DNA of 64,000 nucleotides from Bdellovibrionales bacterium. Lineage in GTDB: Bacteria; Bdellovibrionota; Bacteriovoracia; Bacteriovoracales; Bacteriovoracaceae. The position numbers and the translations under genes were made by a program. The notes below the pieces were generated by a model that did not search any database, was not told the DNA's origin, and saw only the letters and a program-made list of their open reading frames with translations. Positions 8,393 to 16,561 of the stretch are shown piece by piece (the stretch's first letter is position 1; every line of letters starts with the position of its first letter). The stretch is from positions 1-64,000 of the forward strand of contig JABGUH010000042.1 of assembly GCA_018646675.1 (NCBI GenBank), read 5' to 3'.

Positions 8393-9742
8393 ATGCAGAC
8401 TCCAACAAAAAAAATTCTGTACGCTGAAGATGAGGAATCTCTACGCGAAATGCTGACGGTTGAACTTGAAGGTGAACTCGATATATCAGTTGTAGCAGTT
8501 GATAATGGAGAGGCAGCTGTTGAATACCTAAAAAATAATGACGATATCTCAGCGGTAATCTGTGACTACGGCATGCCAATAAAAAATGGCGATTATGTAT
8601 ACAACTACATCCGAGAGAACAACCCGTCACTGCCATTTCTTTTACACACCTCAGTCTTTTCTAACCAGGTTGATGCTTTTAAGTCATTTCATACCGATAA
8701 TCCTAAAAACCGACTAATCGTAAAACCAGAGGTTTTTTCAATCGTCTCCCTGATTGGTGAAATACTGGGGTTTGATGAGAAAACTGAACCTCCAGAGTAC
8801 TGTAAAGTTTCAATCAATCGTTTTTTAAACTTTAATTGCATTGGATGTGATGTATTTATCAATCTTTCCGGCCATAAATTTGTAAAAATCATTAATCGTG
8901 ATGAACTATTTACCAAAGATATCATTGATAATTACAGGTCAAAAGGGTGCGAATATATGTATGTTCGTGGTGCAGATTTCATGGAGTTTGGCCAAATTCA
9001 TACGGAGGAAGTTAAGGCAAGGCTTTGCCGAAAAAATCTGACTCCAGAGCAGCGGATGAATGCTCAACTCGACGGCATCTCGATGATTCATGATGAAGCT
9101 ATAAATCTTGGTATATCTAATGAAACACTAGAAATTGCCGATGAAGTAACTCAAGCCAACATCGCTCTATTGAAAGACTATCAACCCGTAATCAAAATGC
9201 TAGAAAATATGATTGAAAATAAAAATTTTCAATATGGCCATAGCATAATGACATCCTATATCTCAATGGCGATTGCAATGGAGATGGGAATAGACAGCCC
9301 AAGTACTCTTGCCAAACTCTCCATGTCAGCTCTTATGCATGACGTAATGCTAGAGAATACCTCTATTGCTGAAATGCATGATTTAACACCTGAAAAACTA
9401 GATGAGTGGAACTGGCGAACTCGCGAACAGATAAGTGCCCACTGTGAACAAGCGGCAAAACTGATTGATAGTATGCCGTCACCTCTACCAGACGTTAAAG
9501 AAATTATCCTCTCTCACCATGAAAATGCAATGGGCACAGGGTATCCAAGAAAATTAAATTCAACTCAGATAACACCAATGGCTTGTATTTTTATTCTTGC
9601 ACAGCAATTTACTCATGAGTCAATCAAGGCTGGATCAATAAATACCTCATCAGTTATTGATACAATAGAAAAGAAATATGGATGGGACAACTTTCTTGCC
9701 CCACTCAAAAGTTTAAAACGTGTATTTATGAAAATGATGTAA
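8393..9742 (+). CDS. Receiver/HD-GYP-type protein 2 of 6, intact receiver
   Basis: A protein of 449 residues. The receiver (1-125) keeps the AEDEE acidic cluster, Asp58 (VICDYGMP), Thr in LHTSVF and Lys111, so it should accept phosphate from a histidine kinase not present in the window. The middle domain spans about residues 133-240 (RFLNFNCIGCDVFINLSGHK). The HD-GYP-like part has H283, the H316-D317 dyad, H350, H375-H376 and GTGYP at 381-385. The Asp expected in the VADxxDA helix is Gln in the matching LAQQF stretch. It lies 68 bases after paralogue 1 and is preceded by an AAGGTAAGG ribosome site. Role: probable cyclic-di-GMP-linked output or sensor, inferred. Confidence 0.92.
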   Translation: MQTPTKKILYAEDEESLREMLTVELEGELDISVVAVDNGEAAVEYLKNNDDISAVICDYGMPIKNGDYVYNYIRENNPSLPFLLHTSVFSNQVDAFKSFHTDNPKNRLIVKPEVFSIVSLIGEILGFDEKTEPPEYCKVSINRFLNFNCIGCDVFINLSGHKFVKIINRDELFTKDIIDNYRSKGCEYMYVRGADFMEFGQIHTEEVKARLCRKNLTPEQRMNAQLDGISMIHDEAINLGISNETLEIADEVTQANIALLKDYQPVIKMLENMIENKNFQYGHSIMTSYISMAIAMEMGIDSPSTLAKLSMSALMHDVMLENTSIAEMHDLTPEKLDEWNWRTREQISAHCEQAAKLIDSMPSPLPDVKEIILSHHENAMGTGYPRKLNSTQITPMACIFILAQQFTHESIKAGSINTSSVIDTIEKKYGWDNFLAPLKSLKRVFMKMM

Positions 9743-9757
9743 TTACTTAGCAATACT

Positions 9758-11137
9758 ATGGAGCAAAACAAAAGCCAAGCGATGGAAACCATAAAAGTAC
9801 TATATGCTGAAGATGAAGAGGAGCTACAAGAGATCATCACATTGGAGCTAGAGGCGGAGCTGGATGTTGAGGTTATCAGAGTGTCAAACGGATTGGAGGC
9901 GGTTAAAAAACTACAAGAGGACAAAGACATCCGGATGGTAATTAGTGATTACAATATGCCCGGCGGAAATGGTGACTGCATCTACTCCTATATAAAAAGA
10001 GAAAAACTGGGCATTCCCTTTATTTTACACTCCGCAGCCTACCATAATAAGATCCCCACCATGAAAAATTTTTTGGATGATAACCCAAAAAACCGTTTGG
10101 TCATAAAGCCCGAAGTGTTTCAGGTTGTTGAAACAGTTTGTAAATTAATTACCCCAGATTTTGTCCGAATCGGTCCACCCGATTATTGCCGGGTTGCAAC
10201 CTTTCGCTTTCAACATACCAATAACATACCGTGTGACGTCTATCTCAAATTATCCGGCACAAAATACGTCAAGATAATAAATAAAGATGATATGTATGAT
10301 ACGGAGTTAGTTCGTAAGTACGAAGCAAAGGGCTGTCGCTACTTTCATGTTAAGGGAGTAGACTTCGATCCATTCTCTAAAAGCTATGGCACAGCGCTAA
10401 GTACAATTCTAGCAAAGAAAAAACTTACTCCTGTCGAAAGATCCCACGGAGAACAGGAGGGCATCGCCCTTATCCATGATCAAATTCATAGTATGGGGAT
10501 TACCACTGAGGTATTTGAGACTGTCAACGTAGTTGTTAACTCCACAATTCACCAGCTGCGCCAGAATCAACAGGTTTCCAATCTACTAGAACTAATGACA
10601 AGAAATAAAAACTACCAGTATGCCCACAGTCTAATGATATCCTATATTAGTATTGCAATTGCAGTCAGGATGTCATGGAACACTGACTTTACTCTTGAAA
10701 AATTATCAATGGCAGCAATTCTTCATGATGTTGTAATCGAGGATGAAGAGATAGCCCTACTGCATGACTTAAGTACTCCCGAAGAAATTGAAAAATCACC
10801 GTGGAGAACCAAGGAGCTAATTAACAAACACCCTCAACAGTCCTATGTAATGATTGAGAGAATGCGTACTATCCCTGCCGATGTTGGTAAAATTGTTCAA
10901 ATGCATCATGAGGATGGCACCCCCAATGGATATCCAATGAAAATACAAACACATGCCATACCACCGCTCGCCGCCATTTTTATTGTCGCTGAAGAGTTTA
11001 CGCGCAATGTTTTCAAACAAGATTCGCCAATAATAGACCATCTTACAATTATTGATCAAATATCGAAAAAATATCAGGACAGATGTTTTACTAAGCCATT
11101 AGAGGGACTAAAGAGTAGTTTTATTGAAATTATTTAA
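9758..11137 (+). CDS. Receiver/HD-GYP-type protein 3 of 6, intact receiver
   Basis: A protein of 459 residues; a second in-frame ATG eight codons in (METIKVLY) would align its start with the other copies. The receiver has Asp64 (VISDYNMP), the AEDEEE acidic cluster, Ser in LHSAAY and Lys in VIKPEV. The middle domain reads RFQHTNNIPCDVYLKLSGTK. The HD-GYP-like domain has YAHSLM, ILHDVVIED and HHEDGTPNGYP, keeping GYP with an altered preceding spacer. The last metal position is Glu (VAEEF). Only 15 bases separate it from paralogue 2, and it is cotranscribed with the rest by spacing. Confidence 0.92.
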   Translation: MEQNKSQAMETIKVLYAEDEEELQEIITLELEAELDVEVIRVSNGLEAVKKLQEDKDIRMVISDYNMPGGNGDCIYSYIKREKLGIPFILHSAAYHNKIPTMKNFLDDNPKNRLVIKPEVFQVVETVCKLITPDFVRIGPPDYCRVATFRFQHTNNIPCDVYLKLSGTKYVKIINKDDMYDTELVRKYEAKGCRYFHVKGVDFDPFSKSYGTALSTILAKKKLTPVERSHGEQEGIALIHDQIHSMGITTEVFETVNVVVNSTIHQLRQNQQVSNLLELMTRNKNYQYAHSLMISYISIAIAVRMSWNTDFTLEKLSMAAILHDVVIEDEEIALLHDLSTPEEIEKSPWRTKELINKHPQQSYVMIERMRTIPADVGKIVQMHHEDGTPNGYPMKIQTHAIPPLAAIFIVAEEFTRNVFKQDSPIIDHLTIIDQISKKYQDRCFTKPLEGLKSSFIEII

Positions 11138-11145
11138 CTTGAATC

Positions 11146-12516
11146 ATGAGTAAAAAAAAGATCCTATATGCCGAAGATGAAAATGATCTGCAGGAGCTGA
11201 TATCAATTGAGCTTGAAGCTGAAATTGATACCGAAGTTTTGACGGCCTCAGATGCTCTTGCAGCAATTGACATCCTTAATAATGATGTCAACCAAGAGAT
11301 AGGTATCGTTATCAGCGACTATAATATGGAACCGGAAAATGGTGGCCACCTATATAAATATGTCCGTGCTAATCGCCCGGAGCTACCATTTATCCTAAGC
11401 ACTGCCACTTTGATCGAAGAGATACCGGAATTCCGCAACTTCGCAAATGATCATTCTCAGAATCATCTGGTAGTTAAACCTGAAGTTATGTCAATCATCT
11501 CTCTTACCCGTAATATCTTAAAAGCCGGAGGTATTTTACCAACCACGCCAGCCTACTGTCGTGTGTCAAGCAGGGCCTTGCTGCTCCATAACACCATCCC
11601 CTGTGATCTCTATATTAAGATCTCTGTTGAGAAATATGTCCGTATCGTCAAGGAGGATGAACTTTTCAAAGATGATGTAATTTATGGATATATTACCAAA
11701 GGGTGTAAACATCTTTATATACCTGGAGAGATGTTTCATCGTTTTACCTCTATCCATGTCAAGACCTTAAGACTACGACTCGAGACAAATAGTGTTGATC
11801 CCATTGAACAGCTTAATACTGAATTGCTCGCAATCAGTTCAATTTTTGAAGGCATACGTGCTTTAGGAATTACAGCCGAAAATGGAGAACTAATTCAGAG
11901 TGTAATGGAATCCAATCTTAGAATGTTAAAAAGTATTCCACAGATCGCGCCATTTATCCAAAACGTTGCTGACCGTCAAGATAGTTACGGTTATCGTCAT
12001 ATGCTACTCACCTCTTATATCTCAATGGCGATTGCAATGAAAATGGGCTGTATGAATGATACAACATTGGGACATCTATCCGTGGTTTCAATACTACACG
12101 ATATATCCCTTGATGATGAGTTGGTCAAAATGCATGATCTGGCCCCACATGATTTTAAATGCAGCCATTGGAAGCAGCGAGAGATTATAAAGTTACATAC
12201 CACTCGATCTGCAGAATTGGCCCGGAAGCTGATCAATATTCCTCCGGCGATAGAAACCATAATTCTAAATCACCATGAGAACCCATGGGGAACAGGTTAT
12301 CCTCGACGGCTGCGCGGTGTGCACTTATCTCCATTGTGCAGCCTATTTATCCTTGCTAAAGAGTTTGTTCGCCAGACAATGGTTAACTCTGAGCTCCCTG
12401 AGTATAATCCTATGCATATAATCACACAGATGGAGGGTGAGTGGCATTGTGATAATTTTTCAAAACCACTTGCAGCCATGCGCAGTCTCATCCAACGTAG
12501 AGAGAAGGAGCAATAA
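11146..12516 (+). CDS. Receiver/HD-GYP-type protein 4 of 6, intact receiver
   Basis: A protein of 456 residues. Receiver with Asp58 (VISDYNME), AEDEN acidic cluster, Thr in LSTATL and Lys in VVKPEV. The middle domain reads RALLLHNTIPCDLYIKISVEK. The HD-GYP-like domain has YRHMLL, ILHDISLDD and HHENPWGTGYP; the final metal position falls in LAKEF and is not Asp. A 24-base stretch at 12016-12039 is identical to 9257-9280 in paralogue 2 and encodes the same helix, suggesting gene conversion or strong constraint. The gap to paralogue 3 is eight bases and to paralogue 5 five bases, supporting one transcript. Confidence 0.92.
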   Translation: MSKKKILYAEDENDLQELISIELEAEIDTEVLTASDALAAIDILNNDVNQEIGIVISDYNMEPENGGHLYKYVRANRPELPFILSTATLIEEIPEFRNFANDHSQNHLVVKPEVMSIISLTRNILKAGGILPTTPAYCRVSSRALLLHNTIPCDLYIKISVEKYVRIVKEDELFKDDVIYGYITKGCKHLYIPGEMFHRFTSIHVKTLRLRLETNSVDPIEQLNTELLAISSIFEGIRALGITAENGELIQSVMESNLRMLKSIPQIAPFIQNVADRQDSYGYRHMLLTSYISMAIAMKMGCMNDTTLGHLSVVSILHDISLDDELVKMHDLAPHDFKCSHWKQREIIKLHTTRSAELARKLINIPPAIETIILNHHENPWGTGYPRRLRGVHLSPLCSLFILAKEFVRQTMVNSELPEYNPMHIITQMEGEWHCDNFSKPLAAMRSLIQRREKEQ

Positions 12517-12521
12517 AACCA

Positions 12522-13886
12522 ATGGCGGAGAAAGCAAAAGTTTTATACATTGAAGATGAATCTAATTTGCGTGAAATGCTTGCTGTAGATCTTGAAGCCA
12601 CTCTGCCCATCACGGTTATTGAGTGCGGCACAGCAGAAGATGCCATTAAAATCTTGCAAAATGATACGACAAAAGAAATTGTCATCGTACTCAGTGATTA
12701 TAATCTTCCAGGTAATAATGGCGATACAATCTATGAATATATTCGTCAAACTCGGCCGGAAATACCATTCATTTTGCATACCTCTGTATTTGTAACTGAA
12801 TTAAAATCCTTCGCTAATTTTGTCGATGAAAACTCTTATAATCGAATTGTACAAAAGCCAGAGGTGGAAGAGATCACCATAACTATTCAAAAGTATCTAG
12901 ATATTAAGCAAGGAGAGGAACAAGAAGCGCCCAAATATTGTAAAATCGCAACCAAACGTTTTTTGATGTTTAATACATTAGCATTTGATATATTCCTACG
13001 ACTATCTGAAAATAAGTTTATAAAGATCATTAATAAAAATGAACTATATATGGTTGATACTATCGAGCAATATATTTCTAGGGATTGTGAGTATCTATAT
13101 ATCACCAGTGGTGACTACGTGCCATTTTTGGATCATTTTACCAAAACAATAAAAGATAGGCTTATTTGCCAGGAGATACCACCAAGTGAGCAGATATCAC
13201 TTGAGGTCGACTGTGCGGACCTGATTCAAAACCATATTAATTTCTTTAGCATCTCTGATGAATTAATGGCGGTAGTTGATGTCGTGACGACATCTAACCT
13301 CAAGTTAATTAAAAAAGATCCCCAACTGAAATCAGTTATTGAATGTATGATACAGCGGAAAGGTTTTATACTTGAGCACTCTCTTTTGATCTCTTATGTT
13401 GCACTTGCCATTGCCAACGAGATGGGCTGGACTAGTGAACTTACTATGAGTAAGTTAACCTTAGCTGCGATTACCCATGACATCGCTCTTAGCGACGATA
13501 ATATGGCACGTGATCACGACCTAATACCTCGTGACATTGGCCAGAACCATTGGCGAGTTCAGCAACAAATTAGCAATCACCCCAAAGAGGGAGCAGAGCT
13601 ACTATACTCCTCTCCGAGTATTCCTGATGATGTATGTAATATTGTGAAATACCACCACATAACTGGAGATGGCAATAGCTATCCACCTAACATTTTGCCT
13701 TCGCAAGTCCCCCCCCTGACGGGAGTTATCGTTGTGGCAGAGGCATTTAGCTGTGCAATCCTTCAAGCAGGCGGTGAATGGAAGAACTTGGATCATATCG
13801 AGGCAGTAATGGAGATTAAAAATAGATTTAGTAAAGGAGCTTATGCTAAATCTGCTGTTGGTCTGGCAAAGATTTTTGCATGCTGA
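12522..13886 (+). CDS. Receiver/HD-GYP-type protein 5 of 6, degenerate output motif
   Basis: A protein of 454 residues. The receiver is intact with IEDES acidic cluster, Asp59 (VLSDYNLP), Thr in LHTSVF and Lys in VQKPEV. The middle domain reads RFLMFNTLAFDIFLRLSENK. The HD-GYP-like domain keeps LEHSLL and ITHDIALSD, but the hallmark reads HHITGDGNSYP: the Glu after the His pair is Ile and GYP has become SYP, and the distal Asp position reads VAEAF. This copy therefore probably receives phosphate but is the least likely to be catalytic. It may bind a nucleotide or pair with a sibling, which is inference. Confidence 0.9.
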   Translation: MAEKAKVLYIEDESNLREMLAVDLEATLPITVIECGTAEDAIKILQNDTTKEIVIVLSDYNLPGNNGDTIYEYIRQTRPEIPFILHTSVFVTELKSFANFVDENSYNRIVQKPEVEEITITIQKYLDIKQGEEQEAPKYCKIATKRFLMFNTLAFDIFLRLSENKFIKIINKNELYMVDTIEQYISRDCEYLYITSGDYVPFLDHFTKTIKDRLICQEIPPSEQISLEVDCADLIQNHINFFSISDELMAVVDVVTTSNLKLIKKDPQLKSVIECMIQRKGFILEHSLLISYVALAIANEMGWTSELTMSKLTLAAITHDIALSDDNMARDHDLIPRDIGQNHWRVQQQISNHPKEGAELLYSSPSIPDDVCNIVKYHHITGDGNSYPPNILPSQVPPLTGVIVVAEAFSCAILQAGGEWKNLDHIEAVMEIKNRFSKGAYAKSAVGLAKIFAC

Positions 13887-13940
13887 TAGAAAGTATCAGC
13901 GAAAGCTTGCAGTGACTACAGGAAATGGAATAGATACAAT

Positions 13941-15314
13941 ATGGCACAAATAGAGGAATCCTATCGTAAAATACTATATCTTGAGAATGATAGTATCACT
14001 CAAGATACAGTTGCGGTTGAACTGGAGGGCGCATTTCTAGTCGGTGTAATTACAGTTACAACAGCATCCAAAGCGATCGAACAACTCAAAAAGCCTGAAT
14101 TGTTGAATAAAATTGAGTTGGTAATCGGAGGCATCAATAGAGCTAATAATGATGAAGGGGATGCCCTATATGTCCATATCAAAAAACATCATCCGAGGAT
14201 ACCTTACCTGTTACATTCACCCAAGCCACTTGGCGAGTATGGTGGGTTTGAGACATTTTATAGTGATCACCCTGCAAATCACTGGATCGGCAAACCAGAC
14301 CTCATATCAGTTAACGCGGTAGTCGCTGATATACTCCACATAGGTGAAACAGAGATGCAGACACCTCAATATTGTAAGGTGGCAATTGAACGCTTTATCC
14401 GTTTTAACAATATTTCAGCTAATATATTTATCCGCTTGTCCAAAGATAAATTTATTAAAATCATTAATGCCGGTGAGGAATATAGCGAAGAGATTGTTCA
14501 TCGTTACCGTAAGCGTGGTGCCCACTATTTTTATATAAGACGTGACTCATTTGTTAATTTCTGTGATAACTACTCAGATGTTATCCATCGAGATTTAGCG
14601 AAAAGCAATATTTCTGCCACCAAGCGAGTTGATGTTGAGCTAAATGGAATCTCATTTGTGCATGAAGAGGTTCTGAACCTTGGTTTAACTTCATCATCAG
14701 TTGAGACACTTGATGCTGTTGTCGATTCTAACATCAAACAGATGCGCAAAAACCCACTAATGACCCTACTACTCGAAAATATGGTCAGAAATAAAAATTA
14801 CCAATATGAGCATAGTTTAATGATCTCCTATATTGCGATGGCCATATCAATGAAAATGCAGTGGCACACCCAACAAACCCTAGAGAAGCTCTCCCTGGCC
14901 GCACTGATGCATGATGTAGTAATTGAGGATAAAGCGATCTCTGAAGATCATGACTTAAACCCGGAAAATATTCAAAACTCCCGCTGGAGAACATTGGAGC
15001 TGATAAAAAACCACCCCCTAAATGTTGCCAGCCTGATTGATGAGATGAAAAATATACCCGCAGACGTTAGTAATATAGTCTTAACCCATCATGAAAAGGC
15101 AGACGGAAGCGGCTACCCCCGTGGTCTCTCGGCCAATCAAATATCACCTTTGAACTGTGTTTTTATTCTATCTGAAGAGATCACCTCTGAAATTTTTCGC
15201 CAAAAAGGCAAACCAATCGACAAAGATAGCCTAATCCACAAAATGGAGGAGTGCTATGATAAGGGGAACTTCAGGTCAGTAATGGCGGCGGTAAAGGATG
15301 TCTTTTTGAAATGA
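13941..15314 (+). CDS. Receiver/HD-GYP-type protein 6 of 6, receiver Asp missing
   Basis: A protein of 457 residues and the mirror image of copy 5. The receiver has lost its acceptor (ELVIGGINR, Gly64 where VISDYN is expected), part of the acidic cluster (LENDS) and the Thr/Ser environment (LHSPKP). The HD-GYP-like half has the most canonical hallmark of the array: YEHSLM, LMHDVVIED and HHEKADGSGYP. The distal metal position is still Glu (LSEEI). The middle domain reads RFIRFNNISANIFIRLSKDK. The stop overlaps the rhodanese start as ATGA, so the two downstream genes belong to the operon. It follows copy 5 by 54 bases. Confidence 0.9.
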   Translation: MAQIEESYRKILYLENDSITQDTVAVELEGAFLVGVITVTTASKAIEQLKKPELLNKIELVIGGINRANNDEGDALYVHIKKHHPRIPYLLHSPKPLGEYGGFETFYSDHPANHWIGKPDLISVNAVVADILHIGETEMQTPQYCKVAIERFIRFNNISANIFIRLSKDKFIKIINAGEEYSEEIVHRYRKRGAHYFYIRRDSFVNFCDNYSDVIHRDLAKSNISATKRVDVELNGISFVHEEVLNLGLTSSSVETLDAVVDSNIKQMRKNPLMTLLLENMVRNKNYQYEHSLMISYIAMAISMKMQWHTQQTLEKLSLAALMHDVVIEDKAISEDHDLNPENIQNSRWRTLELIKNHPLNVASLIDEMKNIPADVSNIVLTHHEKADGSGYPRGLSANQISPLNCVFILSEEITSEIFRQKGKPIDKDSLIHKMEECYDKGNFRSVMAAVKDVFLK

Positions 15315-15709
15315 TCAACATCAATCAACTGGCCACATCAAAAAATTTAATCACTGTTATCCTATTTTTATTTATTGGATATAAAATATATCAACTTTTT
15401 ATCCAACCAAAGATTGTCGGTGTCATAAATATCTCATCTCAAGAGTTTCAAGCGATGATGAATTCAAATACCATGCCAGTTTTAATCGATGTTAGAACTC
15501 CAGCGGAGTTTGAGTTGCAACATCTGCCTGGATCCCTAAACTACCCACTATCAACCCTTAAACTAAACACTTTAAAAATATCTAGAGAGTATGGCACACG
15601 CCCAATCGTTGTACTATGTAGAAGCGGCATGCGCTCTCGCTCTGGTGCGGTAATATTAAAGCAAGCTGGCATTGAAAAGGTCTATAACCTTCTTGGTGGT
15701 ATTCCATAG
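15311..15709 (+). CDS. Membrane-anchored rhodanese domain protein
   Basis: A protein of 132 residues with one N-terminal transmembrane helix (residues about 11-30) and a single rhodanese domain. Motifs are LIDVRTPAEFELQHLPGSLNYP and the active-site loop VVLCRSGMRS with Cys103, which would carry a persulfide in sulfur transfer or disulfide chemistry. Single-domain membrane rhodaneses of this shape are common and of broad function. Start and stop overlap neighbours (ATGA with HD-GYP copy 6; one base with the next gene), so it is translated with the array. Why a rhodanese follows cyclic-nucleotide-type regulators is not explained by known systems I can name. Confidence 0.88.
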   Translation: MININQLATSKNLITVILFLFIGYKIYQLFIQPKIVGVINISSQEFQAMMNSNTMPVLIDVRTPAEFELQHLPGSLNYPLSTLKLNTLKISREYGTRPIVVLCRSGMRSRSGAVILKQAGIEKVYNLLGGIP

Positions 15710-16545
15710 TGGTTAGATTACACCCTGTGCATTTACTACTTCTGTTCTTTTTATTCAGCTCCCTTTCCGAGGCAAAAGAGTTTCGACTAGGGATAATGTA
15801 TGACAATCCAGTTGTAGCGAAAAAATACTACACACTTGCTAATTACATAAAGGCAAATGGATTAGATACAACAATCCATAAATTTACTCGCTACAATCAT
15901 GCGATAAAAGCCTTTTCTGACCATAAGCTAGATGCGATGATTTCGGGATCAGGAGTGGCAGGTATTTTGATATTAAAAGATATTGCCTATCCCATACTAC
16001 GCCCCTTAAATGTTCAAGGATGGAGCACCTACCGAGCCGTTATAATCTCTCATAAGGGAAGTAAAAAATACAATAAACGCTCTGCGTTTTTTAATAATAA
16101 GAGTGTCGCAGCAACGGAACTTGCATCTAGTGGCGAGTTTTTCATTAAATCTATCAATAATTCATCACTAACAATGCTGCCTGTGGGCTCGCATCTCCTC
16201 GCCCTTCGCTCCCTTGCTCGGGGTGTCTCTGATATTGCAATTATCAAAAATCGAGTCTGGGATTCTGTTTTTTTACACTATCCGCAGTTAGAAAAAGTTG
16301 GAGAAGTGTTAGGTTCAAACCCAAACAACCCTTTAATGATCTCCCGGCAAACGGATTTACAAGCAGTTAATAAAATAAGAGCTATCCTGCAAAAGTTAGA
16401 GTTTGATGACTCCAAGCTGGCACTTCAGGTTAAACAGCAATTGCAAATAGAGAAATATATTGTCACCACACTTGATGACTTCAAATATACCATAAAGCTA
16501 CTTCAACGAGCCGGAGTGACCAAAGAGTACAAATTTTCGAGATAA
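15709..16545 (+). CDS. PhnD-like periplasmic binding protein (type 2 PBP)
   Basis: A protein of 278 residues with a signal peptide ending near SEA (residue about 22). It has the layout of phosphate/phosphonate-type binding proteins: FRLGIMYDNPVVAKKYYTLANYI at the start, a KLDAMISGSG segment, then VAATELASSGEFFIKS and a SDIAIIKNRVWD stretch. No transporter genes accompany it, so it may be a sensor input rather than an importer subunit, as in some signalling PBPs; that is inference. GTG start at 15709 overlaps the rhodanese stop by one base. It is the last gene of the seven-kilobase-plus regulator operon and converges on the next minus-strand gene with 16 bases between. Confidence 0.8.
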   Translation: MVRLHPVHLLLLFFLFSSLSEAKEFRLGIMYDNPVVAKKYYTLANYIKANGLDTTIHKFTRYNHAIKAFSDHKLDAMISGSGVAGILILKDIAYPILRPLNVQGWSTYRAVIISHKGSKKYNKRSAFFNNKSVAATELASSGEFFIKSINNSSLTMLPVGSHLLALRSLARGVSDIAIIKNRVWDSVFLHYPQLEKVGEVLGSNPNNPLMISRQTDLQAVNKIRAILQKLEFDDSKLALQVKQQLQIEKYIVTTLDDFKYTIKLLQRAGVTKEYKFSR

Positions 16546-16561
16546 GAAGTGTTGAAATTAG

